From: Rhodovastum sp963714255 | GTDB lineage: Bacteria; Pseudomonadota; Alphaproteobacteria; Acetobacterales; Acetobacteraceae | Length of the DNA stretch: 64,000 nt | NCBI GenBank assembly: GCA_963714255.1 | Contig: CAVQNU010000021.1 | Location: 185,869 to 249,868 of the forward strand | Direction of reading: 5' to 3' | In this document: in pieces, positions 16,047 to 24,846 of the stretch | Position numbering within the stretch: the stretch's first letter is position 1 | Layout of the letters: every line of letters begins with the position of its first letter | The notes under the pieces: model-generated | Told to the model about the DNA's origin: nothing | The model's database searches: none | The model's input: the letters and a program-made list of their open reading frames with translations, nothing else | Translations under genes and position numbers: made by a program

Positions 16047-16491
16047 CTATATCTCCCTGCGGCCCGCCTGGCGGACCACGAAACTGATGAAACCGCGGCG
16101 AGCCTGCCCTCGCCCGCCGGCACACGAATGGCGGCGGACGCAAGCCTCAAGGGGCGCTGCGGGCAGGCGCGCGATCGATGCCGGCGCCTTGGGCATTCGT
16201 CGCGTTTGGGCGGCGAGCGGCATTCCCAAGTCGTGGCGTCGGACCTGATGTCCTCCTCATCCTCCTGACCGCCGCGACCCTCGGCCCGCGGCATCGCCGA
16301 ACCTGTACGGCCAGCGGCTCCGCGGCCACGGCGCGCCGGTCGGTGACAAGGCTACTGCCGGCGGTTTCACGCGCCAAGAAAATGTTGCATCGGACACGAC
16401 AGGCTGGCGTCGCGCCCGGCGGCGAGGCCCGGGCCGGCATGCCCGTCGCAGCGCGATACCGTTCCCCCCGCCATTGCCTTAGCGTGCCCGG
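16047..16491. other. 445-base gap without a convincing gene
   Basis: This lies between the divergent Pro/Ala-rich gene and the MFS gene and should contain both promoters. Open frames here are short, arginine/alanine-rich and lack ribosome sites. I see no RNA gene or copy of the dispersed repeat. Confidence 0.5.
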
Positions 16492-17673
16492 ATGAGCGCG
16501 CTGTCCACGCATCCGCCCCGGACCGTCGTGGTCTGCGCCCTCGGCACGGCGCAGATCCTGGCCTGGGGGTCGTCGTACTACCTCATGGCGGTGCTGGCGG
16601 CGCCGATTGCCGCGGACACTGGCTGGCCGATGGCGTCCATCGGCGGGGCGCTGTCGCTCGGGTTGCTGATCTCCGGGCTGGTCTCGCCGAAAGTGGGACG
16701 GCTGATCGAGGCGCATGGCGGACGGACGGTGCTGGCGGCCAGCGCCGGACTGCTGGCAGCGGGGCTGGCGGTGATCGGGCTGGCCCCTTCCCTGCCCGTC
16801 TTCGTGGCCGGCTGGGCGGTGCTGGGCCTGGGCATGGGCGCCGGGCTGTACGACCCGGCCTTCGCCGCCCTCGGCCGGCTGTACGGCGAGCAGGCCCGCC
16901 CGGCGATCACCCAGGTAACGCTGTTCGGCGGATTCGCAAGCACCGCCTGCTGGCCGCTCAGCGCCTTGCTGGTGGAGCAGATGGGCTGGCGCGGCGCCTG
17001 CCTGGCCTATGCGGCCATCGCGCTGCTGGTGGTCCTGCCGCTGTACTGGTTCGGCCTGCCGCGCGAAGCGCCGGCGCCGCCGCGTTTGGCAACGCCCGCG
17101 CCCGCCGACAGAGCCGGGGCGCGCGGGCGATGGTTCGCCCTGGTTACCTTCGCCGCCATCATGACGCTGGCCTCGGTGATAACCACCGTGATGTCGGTGC
17201 ATCTGCTGACGCTGCTGCAGGCGCGCGGACTGGGACTCGCCGAGGCGGTGGGACTCGGCATGCTGATCGGCCCGGCGCAGGTGGGTGCGCGCGTGCTGGA
17301 GGCGGTGTTCGGCCACCGGCACCATCCGGTCCGCACGCTGCTGATCTCCACCTTCGGCGTCTCGGTGGGGCTGGCCATGCTGATGGGCGATACCGTCATG
17401 ATCGCGGCCGGGATGTTCCTGTACGGCGCCGGCAGCGGCATCCGCTCGATCGCCCGCGGCACGGTGCCGCTCGCGTTGTTCGGGCGGGCGGGCTACGCGA
17501 CGCTGATGGGGCGGCTGGCGATGCCGGTGCTGGTGGCGCAGGCGGCCTCGCCGGCGATCGGCGCGGTGCTGATGCAGCAATTCGGCGCCGCCGGCACGAT
17601 GGGGGCGCTGTGCGCCGCCGCGGCGGCCAACATCGCAATGACGTGTGTTCTCATGGCGGCGTCACGGTGGTGA
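16492..17673 (+). CDS. Major facilitator superfamily transporter
   Basis: A 393-residue protein with about twelve transmembrane helices in two six-helix halves, joined by a cytoplasmic loop rich in Pro/Ala (around residues 185-205). The loop 2-3 region SPKVGRLIEAHGGR fits the MFS G-x3-D/R-x2-G-R/K pattern (here GRLIEAHGGR). Substrate unknown. It stands alone; the CBS gene 140 bases downstream probably has its own promoter. Confidence 0.88.
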   Translation: MSALSTHPPRTVVVCALGTAQILAWGSSYYLMAVLAAPIAADTGWPMASIGGALSLGLLISGLVSPKVGRLIEAHGGRTVLAASAGLLAAGLAVIGLAPSLPVFVAGWAVLGLGMGAGLYDPAFAALGRLYGEQARPAITQVTLFGGFASTACWPLSALLVEQMGWRGACLAYAAIALLVVLPLYWFGLPREAPAPPRLATPAPADRAGARGRWFALVTFAAIMTLASVITTVMSVHLLTLLQARGLGLAEAVGLGMLIGPAQVGARVLEAVFGHRHHPVRTLLISTFGVSVGLAMLMGDTVMIAAGMFLYGAGSGIRSIARGTVPLALFGRAGYATLMGRLAMPVLVAQAASPAIGAVLMQQFGAAGTMGALCAAAAANIAMTCVLMAASRW

Positions 17674-17816
17674 AATCCGTTGGCGCCGCGGCACAAGTTC
17701 GCCTGCGTGCTGCGGCCCTGCCGGCCCTTGCCTCCCCGCGCAAGAGCGGGCGGTTCACCCCGCGCGGGGAAGGTCAACCGGCGCGAAGCCGGGTTCCGGA
17801 ACGGAAGGGAATTGTC

Positions 17817-18236
17817 ATGACGGCGATTCGCAACATGTGCGACATTATCCGCCGCACCCCTATCACCCTCCCGCCCACTGCCACGGTGCAGCAGGCCTGC
17901 CAGGTGATGCAGCAGAACCGGGTGGGCGCCATTGTGGTGGTGGACGCGCAGCACCAGCCGCTCGGCATCTTCACCGGACGCGACGCGGTCCGCCTGCTCG
18001 CCGAGGGCCGCAACCCGTCGCAAACGCATCTCGACCTGGTCATGACCCGCAACCCGGTGCACCTGCCACCCGGCCACACCGCCGTGGAGGCGCTGCACCT
18101 CATGCATGACGGCGGCTTCCGCCACGTGCCGGTGGTCGAGCACGGGCGGTTGGTCGGGGTGGTCTCGCAGGGCGATTTCCACCATGGCGAGCACGCAAGG
18201 CTGGACGAGGAAACCGGTATCTGGGAGCGGCTGTAG
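17817..18236 (+). CDS. CBS-domain protein (two CBS motifs)
   Basis: A 139-residue protein that is essentially one Bateman module: a first CBS motif with VQQACQVMQQNRVGAIVVVDAQHQPLGIFTGRD (in two halves) and a second with AVEALHLMHDGGFRHVPVVEHGRLVGVVSQGD. Stand-alone CBS pairs bind adenosine nucleotides and regulate other proteins. ATG at 17817 follows GGAAGGGA. It converges with enolase across a strong hairpin. A second CBS gene, broken by a frameshift, is at 56085. Confidence 0.9.
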   Translation: MTAIRNMCDIIRRTPITLPPTATVQQACQVMQQNRVGAIVVVDAQHQPLGIFTGRDAVRLLAEGRNPSQTHLDLVMTRNPVHLPPGHTAVEALHLMHDGGFRHVPVVEHGRLVGVVSQGDFHHGEHARLDEETGIWERL

Positions 18237-18286
18237 CGGCGCACGCCGCGCCATACGGGCAGGCCTGTGCTTCCCCCTCACCCCGG

Positions 18287-18313
18287 CCCTCTCCCCCCAA
18301 AAGGGGGAGAGGG
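18287..18313. terminator. Bidirectional hairpin between CBS gene and enolase
   Basis: An 11-base-pair stem, CCCTCTCCCCC with GGGGGAGAGGG, around a CAAAA loop. It lies 50 bases after the CBS stop and six bases past the stop of the convergent enolase gene. No long T tract follows, so it may act as a structural or Rho-assisted terminator. Confidence 0.6.
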
Positions 18314-18318
18314 GAAGG

Positions 18319-19596
18319 TTACGGGCGGAGGATGGAGCGGCCGGCGTAGCGGGCGGTGCGGCCGAGCGTCTGCTCGATACGGATCAACTGGTTGTATTTC
18401 GCCGTGCGCTCGCTGCGCGACAGGCTGCCGGTTTTGATCTGGCCGCAATTGGTGGCAACCGCCAGATCGGCGATGGTGGAATCCTCGGTCTCGCCGGAGC
18501 GGTGGCTCATGACCACGCCGAAGCCGGCGCGCTGCGCCAGTTCGATCGTCTCCAGCGTTTCCGACAAGGTGCCGATCTGGTTCACTTTCACCAGGATGGC
18601 GTTGCTGACGCCCTCCTCGATGCCGCGGGCCAGGCGTTCGGGGTTGGTGACGAAAATGTCGTCGCCAACGAGCTGGACGCGATCGCCGAGCGCGTCGGTC
18701 AGCAGCTTCCAGCCCTCCCAGTCGTCCTCGGCTAGCCCGTCCTCGACCGAAACGATCGGGTAGCGGTCGACCAGATCCTCCAGATAGGCCACCATGCCCT
18801 CGGCATCGAGGCTGCGGCCCTCGCCGGCGAGCACGTAGCGGCCATCCTTGAAAAACTCGGTGGCGGCGGCATCGATGGCGAAGGTCACGTCCTCGCCGGG
18901 GCGGTAGCCGGCCTGTTCCACCGCGCGGGTGATGAAGCCCAGCGCCTCGTCGGCCGATTTCAGGTTGGGCGCGAAGCCGCCCTCATCGCCGACATTGGTG
19001 TTGTGGCCGGCATCGTGCAGTTGCTTTTTCAGGGCGGCGAACACCTCCGAGCCCATGCGCACCGCGTCGGCCAGCGTGGGGGCGGAGACCGGCTGGATCA
19101 TGAATTCCTGGATGTCGATCGGGTTGTCGGCATGCGCGCCGCCATTGACGATGTTCATCATCGGCACCGGCAGGATGCGCGCGAACACGCCGCCGATATA
19201 CCGGTACAGCGGCAGTTCCAGATCGGCCGCCGCCGCCTTGGCGACCCCGAGCGACACCGCGAGGATGGCATTGGCGCCGAGCCGCGCCTTGTTGGGGGTG
19301 CCGTCGAGATCGATCAGGGCGGCATCGATGGCGACCTGCTCGCCGGCGTCCATGCCGCCGATTTCGTCGAGGATCTCGGTCTGCACGTTCACGATTGCCT
19401 GCTGTACGCCCTTGCCGCCGAAGCGCCGCGGATCGCCGTCGCGCAGCTCGACCGCCTCGTGCGCGCCGGTGGAGGCGCCGGACGGCACCGCGGCACGGCC
19501 GGTAGCGCCGCTCTCCAGGACCACGTCGACTTCAATCGTGGGGTTGCCGCGGCTGTCGAGGATCTCGCGGGCGATGATGTCGGCGATGGCGCTCAT
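18319..19596 (-). CDS. eno: Enolase (phosphopyruvate hydratase)
   Basis: A 425-residue enolase, of full family length, converting 2-phosphoglycerate to phosphoenolpyruvate in glycolysis. Conserved blocks are present: AREILDSRGNPTIEVDV at the N-terminus, GASTGAHEAVELRDGD, NVGDEGGFAPN, the Mg ligands in AIDAAATEF, SVEDGLAEDDW and VGDDIFVTN, the catalytic Lys in LVKVNQIGTL, and SHRSGETED. The ATG at 19596 fits the family N-terminus; the frame extends 14 codons further but without support. Its upstream neighbours in the same direction are FKBP and kdsA, separated by repeat copy 4. Confidence 0.98.
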   Translation of the reverse strand: MSAIADIIAREILDSRGNPTIEVDVVLESGATGRAAVPSGASTGAHEAVELRDGDPRRFGGKGVQQAIVNVQTEILDEIGGMDAGEQVAIDAALIDLDGTPNKARLGANAILAVSLGVAKAAAADLELPLYRYIGGVFARILPVPMMNIVNGGAHADNPIDIQEFMIQPVSAPTLADAVRMGSEVFAALKKQLHDAGHNTNVGDEGGFAPNLKSADEALGFITRAVEQAGYRPGEDVTFAIDAAATEFFKDGRYVLAGEGRSLDAEGMVAYLEDLVDRYPIVSVEDGLAEDDWEGWKLLTDALGDRVQLVGDDIFVTNPERLARGIEEGVSNAILVKVNQIGTLSETLETIELAQRAGFGVVMSHRSGETEDSTIADLAVATNCGQIKTGSLSRSERTAKYNQLIRIEQTLGRTARYAGRSILRP

Positions 19597-19640
19597 GAGG
19601 GTTGGTCCGGTTTGTTGCAGGCGGGGGTGGGGTAGCATCG

Positions 19641-19786
19641 CAAGGCAAGTAAAGGAAGGCCAGGGCTCTGCCCTGGACCCGCAAGGGGGCGGTGGCCCCC
19701 TTGACCCCGCTACTTAAGTAATGGGGCCAAGGGGGCCACTGCCCCCTTGCGGGTCCAGGGCAGAGCCCTGGCCTTCCTTGCTTACC
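19641..19786. repeat. Dispersed palindromic repeat, two arms (copy 4)
   Basis: Two inverted arms of about 65 bases: GGAAGGCCAGGGCTCTGCCC on the left and its inverse GGGCAGAGCCCTGGCCTTCC on the right, with a short TACTTAAGTA centre instead of the long core. The flanks are mirrored with several mismatches (GCAAGGCAAGTAAAGG against the inverse of CCTTGCTTACCTTAC). It lies between eno and the FKBP gene. Confidence 0.92.
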
Positions 19787-20198
19787 TTACCCCGATCAAT
19801 TCCACGTCAAACACCAGCGTGGCATTCGGCGGAATTACCCCGCCCGCCCCGCGCGCCCCGTAGCCAAGTTCCGGCGGGATAATCAGCGTGCGCTGCCCGC
19901 CCACTTTCATGCCTGCCACGCCCTGGTCCCAGCCGGGGATCACCCGGCCGGTCCCGAGCGCGAAGCTCAAAGGCTGGCCGCGGTCGTGCGAGCTGTCGAA
20001 TTTCTGGCCTTTGTTGTCCGGCGCGGCGGCGTCGTACAGCCAGCCGGTGTAATGGACGATCACGGTGCGGCCGGAGGAGGCGATTTCGCCGAAGCCGATT
20101 TTGCGGTCGATCACCTGCAGTTCCTTCTTTGTCTGCGCCTGCGCCGGAAGCGCGAGCAAGGCGGGGGCGGCCAGCAGGAGGCGGCGAGCGAGATTCAT
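19782..20198 (-). CDS. Exported FKBP-type peptidyl-prolyl isomerase
   Basis: A 138-residue protein: a cleavable signal peptide (MNLARRLLLAAPALLALPAQA) followed by one FKBP domain. Active-site residues typical of FKBP are present: VHYTGWLYD, KFDSSHDRGQPLSFALGTGRVIPGWDQG, the FK506-pocket LIIPPELGYG, and IPPNATLVFDVEL. It should speed proline isomerisation during folding in the periplasm. Its ATG overlaps the kdsA stop by four bases (ATGA), so the two are translationally coupled. Confidence 0.93.
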   Translation of the reverse strand: MNLARRLLLAAPALLALPAQAQTKKELQVIDRKIGFGEIASSGRTVIVHYTGWLYDAAAPDNKGQKFDSSHDRGQPLSFALGTGRVIPGWDQGVAGMKVGGQRTLIIPPELGYGARGAGGVIPPNATLVFDVELIGVR

Positions 20199-21031
20199 GT
20201 CAGCCCTTCTTTGCTGAGGAGGTCGAAACTGCGCAGCCGCGCCAGCAATGCCGGCATGTCGCGCAGGGGGATCATGTTTGGCCCGTCGGAGGGGGCGTGG
20301 TCGGGGTCGGGGTGGGTTTCGATGAACACCGAAGCCACGCCGACGGCAAGGGCCGCGCGGGCCAACACGGGGGCGAATTCGCGCTGCCCGCCCGAGGACG
20401 TCCCCTGCCCGCCCGGCTGCTGCACCGAATGGGTGGCGTCGAACACCACCGGATAGCCGGTGCGGGCCATGATCGGCAAAGCGCGGAAATCGGTGACCAG
20501 GGTGTTGTAGCCGAAACTGACGCCGCGCTCGGTGAGCAGGATGTTCTCGTTGCCCGTGGCGGCGATCTTGGCGGCGACGTTCGCCATGTCCCAGGGGGCG
20601 AGGAACTGGCCCTTCTTGACGTTGATGGCGCGCCCGGTCTCGCCGGCGGCGATCAGCAGGTCGGTCTGGCGGCAGAGGAAGGCGGGGATTTGCAGTACGT
20701 CCACCGCTTCGGCGGCGGGGGCGCAGTGCGCCACGTCGTGCACGTCGGTGAGCACCGGGCAGGAAAAGCGGTCGCCCACCTGGGCGAGGATGTCGAGGCC
20801 GGCCGCCATGCCGACGCCGCGGGCGGCGGTGGCGCTGGTGCGGTTGGCCTTGTCGTAGCTGGATTTGTAGATCCAGGGGATGCCGAGGGCGGTGCAGGCT
20901 TCGTGCAGGCCGGCGGCGACTTCGAGCGCGTGGGCGAGGCTTTCGATCTGGCAGGGGCCGGCGATCAGGGTGAAGGGACGGTCGTTGGCGATTTCGAGGG
21001 CGCCGACGCGGACGGTGCGGGTGGGTGGCAT
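20195..21031 (-). CDS. kdsA: 3-deoxy-8-phosphooctulonate synthase (KDO-8-P synthase)
   Basis: A 278-residue class I aldolase-fold enzyme joining phosphoenolpyruvate and arabinose 5-phosphate to KDO-8-phosphate for lipopolysaccharide. Family motifs: LIAGPCQIES, YKSSYDKANRTS, PVLTDVHD, LQIPAFLCRQTDLL, VKKGQFLAP, TERGVSFGYN, and VFDATHSVQQPGGQGTSSGGQREF. The start at 21031 matches the family N-terminus; the longer frame upstream is translated repeat. The gene is divergent from radA; the whole space between them is a 250-base palindrome. Confidence 0.97.
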   Translation of the reverse strand: MPPTRTVRVGALEIANDRPFTLIAGPCQIESLAHALEVAAGLHEACTALGIPWIYKSSYDKANRTSATAARGVGMAAGLDILAQVGDRFSCPVLTDVHDVAHCAPAAEAVDVLQIPAFLCRQTDLLIAAGETGRAINVKKGQFLAPWDMANVAAKIAATGNENILLTERGVSFGYNTLVTDFRALPIMARTGYPVVFDATHSVQQPGGQGTSSGGQREFAPVLARAALAVGVASVFIETHPDPDHAPSDGPNMIPLRDMPALLARLRSFDLLSKEGLT

Positions 21032-21046
21032 GGGGTTGGCCTCGAC

Positions 21047-21300
21047 GCGGACCTGGGGAGTTGGGTGAAGGAAGGAAGGCCAGGGCTCTGCCCTGGACCC
21101 GCCAAGGGGCAGTGGCCCCCTGGACCCCGCTACTTTAGGGCTTTTCGATAGAGGGGGGTGAGGAGATGCTGGTCTCATCTCCTCACCCCCCTCTATCGAA
21201 AAGCCCTAAAAAGTAATGGGATCCAAGGGGCCACTGCCCCTTGGCGGGTCCAGGGCAGAGCCCTGGCCTTCCTTCCTTCACCCAACTCCCCAGGTCCGCA
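21047..21300. repeat. Full-length palindromic repeat between kdsA and radA (copy 5)
   Basis: A palindrome of about 254 bases. Each arm of about 120 bases runs from GCGGACCTGGGGAGTTGGG through the repeat modules to a core stem AGGGCTTTTCGATAG + AGGGGGGTGAGGAGATG; the arms differ at only a handful of positions. It starts 16 bases from the kdsA start and ends 5 bases before the radA start, so the two divergent genes have almost identical leaders and presumably promoters. Confidence 0.93.
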
Positions 21301-21304
21301 CCGC

Positions 21305-22702
21305 ATGGCCAAACCCTCCCCCCGTTTCGTCTGCGCCGCTTGTGGCGCCGTCACCCCCAAATGGGCCGGAAGGTGTGAGACCTGCGGCGAGTGGAACACC
21401 ATCGCCGAGGAACCAGCCGGCGCCGCCGGTCCCGGCCTGCAGAAGCCCAAGACCGTCGCCCGCAAATTGGCCTTCGTCGACCTCGCCGGCACCGCCGAGC
21501 CGCCGGCGCGGACCCCCATCGGCATCGCCGAACTCGACCGCGTGCTCGGTGGCGGGCTGGTGCCGTCCTCGGCGGTGCTGCTGGGCGGCGATCCGGGCAT
21601 CGGCAAGTCCACCCTGCTGCTGCAGGCCGCCGCCAGCCTAGCCGGCGCCGGGCATCGGGTGCTGTATGTCTCGGGCGAGGAATTGATCGAACAGGTGCGC
21701 CTGCGCGCCCGCCGGCTTGGGGTTGTGCAGGCGCGGCTGGAACTGGCCGCCGCCATCAACCTGCGCGACATCGCCGCCAGCCTGGACGAGGCGCGCGACG
21801 CCACCATGGTGGTGATCGATTCCATCCAGACAATGTGGCTGGATAGCATCGACAGCGCCCCCGGCACGGTCAGCCAGGTGCGCGCCTCGGCGTTCGAACT
21901 GATCCGTCTGGCCAAGGCCAACCGGTTCGCGATCGTTTTGGTGGGGCACGTCACCAAGGAAGGGGCGATCGCCGGGCCGCGGGTGCTGGAGCACATGGTC
22001 GATGCGGTTCTGTATTTCGAGGGCGACCGCGGCCACCAGTTCCGCATTCTCCGCGGCGTAAAGAACCGTTTCGGCGCCACCGACGAAATCGGCGTGTTCG
22101 AAATGACCGAGACCGGGCTGGCCGAGGTGCCCAACCCGTCGGCCCTGTTCCTCGCCGAGCGGCGGGGCAATGTGTCGGGCAGCGCGGTGTTCGCGGGGCT
22201 GGAGGGCACGCGTCCGGTGCTGGTGGAAATCCAGTGCCTGCTGGCGCCGAACCCCGGCGGGGCGCCGCGCCGCTCGGTTGTCGGTTGGGATTCCGGGCGG
22301 CTGGCCATGCTGCTCGCCGTGTTGGAAACCCGTTGCGGCCTGCGGATGAATGCGTCGGATGTCTATCTCAACATCGCCGGCGGGCTGCGCATCACCGAGC
22401 CGGCGGCTGATCTGGCCGTCGCCGCCGCCCTGGTTTCGGCGGCGACCGACCAGCCGACCGATCCGGACATGGTGTTTTTCGGCGAGGTCGGGCTTTCCGG
22501 CGAGGTGCGCCAGGTCGCGCAGGCCGAGTCGCGGCTGAAAGAGGCGCAGAAGCTCGGCTTCGCCGCCGCCTGCCTGCCCCGCCGGGTCGCCCGCGGCAAC
22601 CGCCCGCTGTTCGCCCCGGAGGGGCTGGCGCTGCAGGAGATCGGCCATCTCGGCGATCTGGTGGGCAGGTTTGCGGGCAAGGCGGGCAAATCACAACCCT
22701 GA
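21305..22702 (+). CDS. radA: DNA repair protein RadA
   Basis: A 465-residue RadA (Sms). Domains in order: an N-terminal zinc finger (C-A-A-C at about 10-13 and C-E-T-C at about 27-30), a RecA-like ATPase with Walker A GGDPGIGKST and Walker B TMVVIDSIQT, the RadA-specific KNRFG motif (GVKNRFGATDEIG), and a C-terminal Lon-protease-like domain. It acts in branch migration during homologous recombination. ATG at 21305 gives the conserved N-terminus; earlier codons are repeat-derived. It opens a radA-cvpA-purF-SDR gene string. Confidence 0.97.
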   Translation: MAKPSPRFVCAACGAVTPKWAGRCETCGEWNTIAEEPAGAAGPGLQKPKTVARKLAFVDLAGTAEPPARTPIGIAELDRVLGGGLVPSSAVLLGGDPGIGKSTLLLQAAASLAGAGHRVLYVSGEELIEQVRLRARRLGVVQARLELAAAINLRDIAASLDEARDATMVVIDSIQTMWLDSIDSAPGTVSQVRASAFELIRLAKANRFAIVLVGHVTKEGAIAGPRVLEHMVDAVLYFEGDRGHQFRILRGVKNRFGATDEIGVFEMTETGLAEVPNPSALFLAERRGNVSGSAVFAGLEGTRPVLVEIQCLLAPNPGGAPRRSVVGWDSGRLAMLLAVLETRCGLRMNASDVYLNIAGGLRITEPAADLAVAAALVSAATDQPTDPDMVFFGEVGLSGEVRQVAQAESRLKEAQKLGFAAACLPRRVARGNRPLFAPEGLALQEIGHLGDLVGRFAGKAGKSQP

Positions 22703-22767
22703 TGGGCTGGCATCCGCCCTGCGACCAACGATATATCCCCCCCTGCACCACATGCAGGTAGCTTATC

Positions 22768-23340
22768 TTGAACTGGGTCGACATCATCGTCCTGGCCATC
22801 ATCGCCGTTTCGGCGCTGTCGGCCTTCGTGCGTGGCTTCGTTCGCGAGGTGATGGGGATCGGGGCCTGGATCGGGGCGGCCGTCGCCGCGCTCTGGGGCG
22901 CGCCGGGATTGCAGCCGCGCCTGCTGGAATGGACCGGCAATGCCGAACTGAGCATCGCCCTCGCCTATGCCGCCGTGTTCCTCGGCACCCTGGTTCTGCT
23001 GTCCATTGTCGCCGGGCTGATCGGCAGCCTGGTCAGCGGCGTCGGCCTTGGCCTGGTGGACAGCACGCTCGGCATCGCGTTCGGCATCGCGCGCGGCGCC
23101 TTGCTGGTGATCGTCGCCTATTTCGGCGCCGGCTATCTGGTGCCGCCCGATCGTTGGCCGGAGCCGGTGCAGCAGGCCCGCTCGATGACCTATGCCGCCG
23201 AGGGAGCGGCGTGGCTGGCCGGCAGGTTGCCGCTGCAATACCGGCCCAGCGTTCCCCCGCCGCCGGTCGTTCGCGATCCGCTGGCGGCCGATCTTTTGCG
23301 CGTCCCCGCCCAGGGCCGCGCCAACACGCCGCGTCCGTAA
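22768..23340 (+). CDS. cvpA: CvpA-family membrane protein
   Basis: A 190-residue protein with four transmembrane helices and the family opening NWVDIIVLAIIAVSALSAF-x-RGFVREV-x-GIGAWIGA. CvpA (colicin V production protein) is usually encoded next to purF, as here. The start is taken as TTG at 22768 because it gives the family N-terminus exactly; AGG at 22757 is a weak ribosome site. Proline-rich C-terminus. Role in biofilm or envelope maintenance is known only in other species. Confidence 0.9.
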   Translation: MNWVDIIVLAIIAVSALSAFVRGFVREVMGIGAWIGAAVAALWGAPGLQPRLLEWTGNAELSIALAYAAVFLGTLVLLSIVAGLIGSLVSGVGLGLVDSTLGIAFGIARGALLVIVAYFGAGYLVPPDRWPEPVQQARSMTYAAEGAAWLAGRLPLQYRPSVPPPPVVRDPLAADLLRVPAQGRANTPRP

Positions 23341-23358
23341 ACGGCACGAGGAGGCCCC

Positions 23359-24846
23359 ATGCCCCAGGCTCTCACGCCGCTGCCCGATGACGACAGGTTC
23401 GAGGACGACGAAATCCACGAGGAATGCGGCGTTTTCGGGATCTGGAACCATTCCGATGCCGCCGCGGTGACCGCCCTCGGCCTGCATGCCCTGCAGCACC
23501 GCGGGCAGGAGGCATCCGGCATCGTCTCCTTCGACGGCGCACATTTCCACTCGCATCGCGGCCTGGGCCTGGTGGGCGATAATTTCAGCGACGCACGGGT
23601 GATCGCCTCGCTGGCCGGCACCCGCGCGGTCGGGCACAACCGCTACGCCACCACCGGCGACACGGTGTTGCGCAACGTGCAGCCGCTCTATGCCGATTTC
23701 GAGTTCGGCGGCTTCGCGGTGGCGCATAACGGCAACCTGACCAACGCCACCGCCATCCGCCGCGCTTTGGTGCGGCGCGGCTGCCTGTTCCAGTCCACCA
23801 CCGACAGCGAGGTGTTCATCCACCTCATTGCCATCAGCCTGTATTCCACCGTGGCCGACCGGCTGATCGACGCGCTCAAGCAGGTGATCGGCGCCTATTC
23901 GCTGATCGCGCTGACCAACGACGCGCTGATGGGCGTGCGCGATCCGCTCGGCGTCCGCCCGCTGATCCTCGGCCGGGTCGCGCATGCCGACGGCAGCGCC
24001 GCCTGGGTGCTGGCCAGCGAGACCTGCGCGCTCGACATCGTCGGCGCCGATTTCGTCCGCGACGTGGAACCCGGCGAGATCGTGATCATCAACGACCAGG
24101 GCGTGCACAGCATCCGTCCGTTCAGCCGGGTGCCGGCGCGGTTCTGCGTGTTCGAATACATCTATTTCGCCCGCCCCGATTCCATTGCCGAAGGTATGCC
24201 GGTGTACGATGCGCGCAAGCGGATCGGCGTCGAACTGGCGCGCGAAAGCGGGGTCGCTGCCGATGTCATCGTGCCGGTGCCCGACTCAGGCGTGCCCGCC
24301 GCCATGGGCTACGCCAGCGAAAGCGGCATTCCCTTCGAGCTCGGCATCATCCGCAACCATTATGTCGGCCGCACCTTCATCGAGCCGACCGAGCGGGTGC
24401 GCCATCTCGGCGTGAAACTGAAGCACTCGGCCAATGCCCCGGTGCTCGCCGGCAAGCGGGTGGTGCTGGTGGACGACAGCATCGTCCGCGGCACCACCAG
24501 CAAGAAAATCGTCGAGATGGTCCGCAATGCCGGTGCGGCCGAGGTGCATATGCGGGTTTCCTCGCCGCCGACGACGCATTCCTGTTATTACGGTATCGAC
24601 ACGCCCGAGCGCGGCAAGCTGCTCGCGGCCACCCATTCGGTGGAGGATATGGCGGCGCTGATCGGCGCCGACAGCCTGGCCTTCATTTCCATCGACGGCC
24701 TGTACCGCGCGCTCAACAAGGGCGATCGCAACCCCGAACGGCCGCAATACTGCGATGCCTGCTTCACCGGCGAATACCCGATTCCGTTGCCCGACATGAT
24801 CGACAACGACAACCGCCAATTGTCCCTGCTGTCTGAAAGCCGCTGA
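23359..24846 (+). CDS. purF: Amidophosphoribosyltransferase
   Basis: A 495-residue enzyme for the first step of purine synthesis (PRPP + glutamine to phosphoribosylamine). The N-terminal Ntn-glutaminase begins at Cys23 of EECGVFG after a propeptide of 22 residues that would be removed. Later motifs: RGQEASGIVSF, HNRYATTGD, HNGNLTNA, and in the phosphoribosyltransferase part VVLVDDSIVRGTTSKK (PRPP loop). GAGGAGGCCCC gives a good ribosome site. The stop is directly followed by the ATG of the SDR gene. Confidence 0.97.
   Translation: MPQALTPLPDDDRFEDDEIHEECGVFGIWNHSDAAAVTALGLHALQHRGQEASGIVSFDGAHFHSHRGLGLVGDNFSDARVIASLAGTRAVGHNRYATTGDTVLRNVQPLYADFEFGGFAVAHNGNLTNATAIRRALVRRGCLFQSTTDSEVFIHLIAISLYSTVADRLIDALKQVIGAYSLIALTNDALMGVRDPLGVRPLILGRVAHADGSAAWVLASETCALDIVGADFVRDVEPGEIVIINDQGVHSIRPFSRVPARFCVFEYIYFARPDSIAEGMPVYDARKRIGVELARESGVAADVIVPVPDSGVPAAMGYASESGIPFELGIIRNHYVGRTFIEPTERVRHLGVKLKHSANAPVLAGKRVVLVDDSIVRGTTSKKIVEMVRNAGAAEVHMRVSSPPTTHSCYYGIDTPERGKLLAATHSVEDMAALIGADSLAFISIDGLYRALNKGDRNPERPQYCDACFTGEYPIPLPDMIDNDNRQLSLLSESR

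Noticed and set aside
16178..16495. A 105-codon frame upstream of the MFS gene
   Set aside because: No ribosome site, Arg-rich, no domain; overlaps the MFS start.
21032..21178. A conserved peptide GPLPLGGSRAEPWP at the N-termini of several frames (kdsA, radA, channel gene and others)
   Set aside because: It is the translation of the dispersed repeat arm, present in several frames by chance. Family N-termini start after it in kdsA, radA, tlyA and eno.
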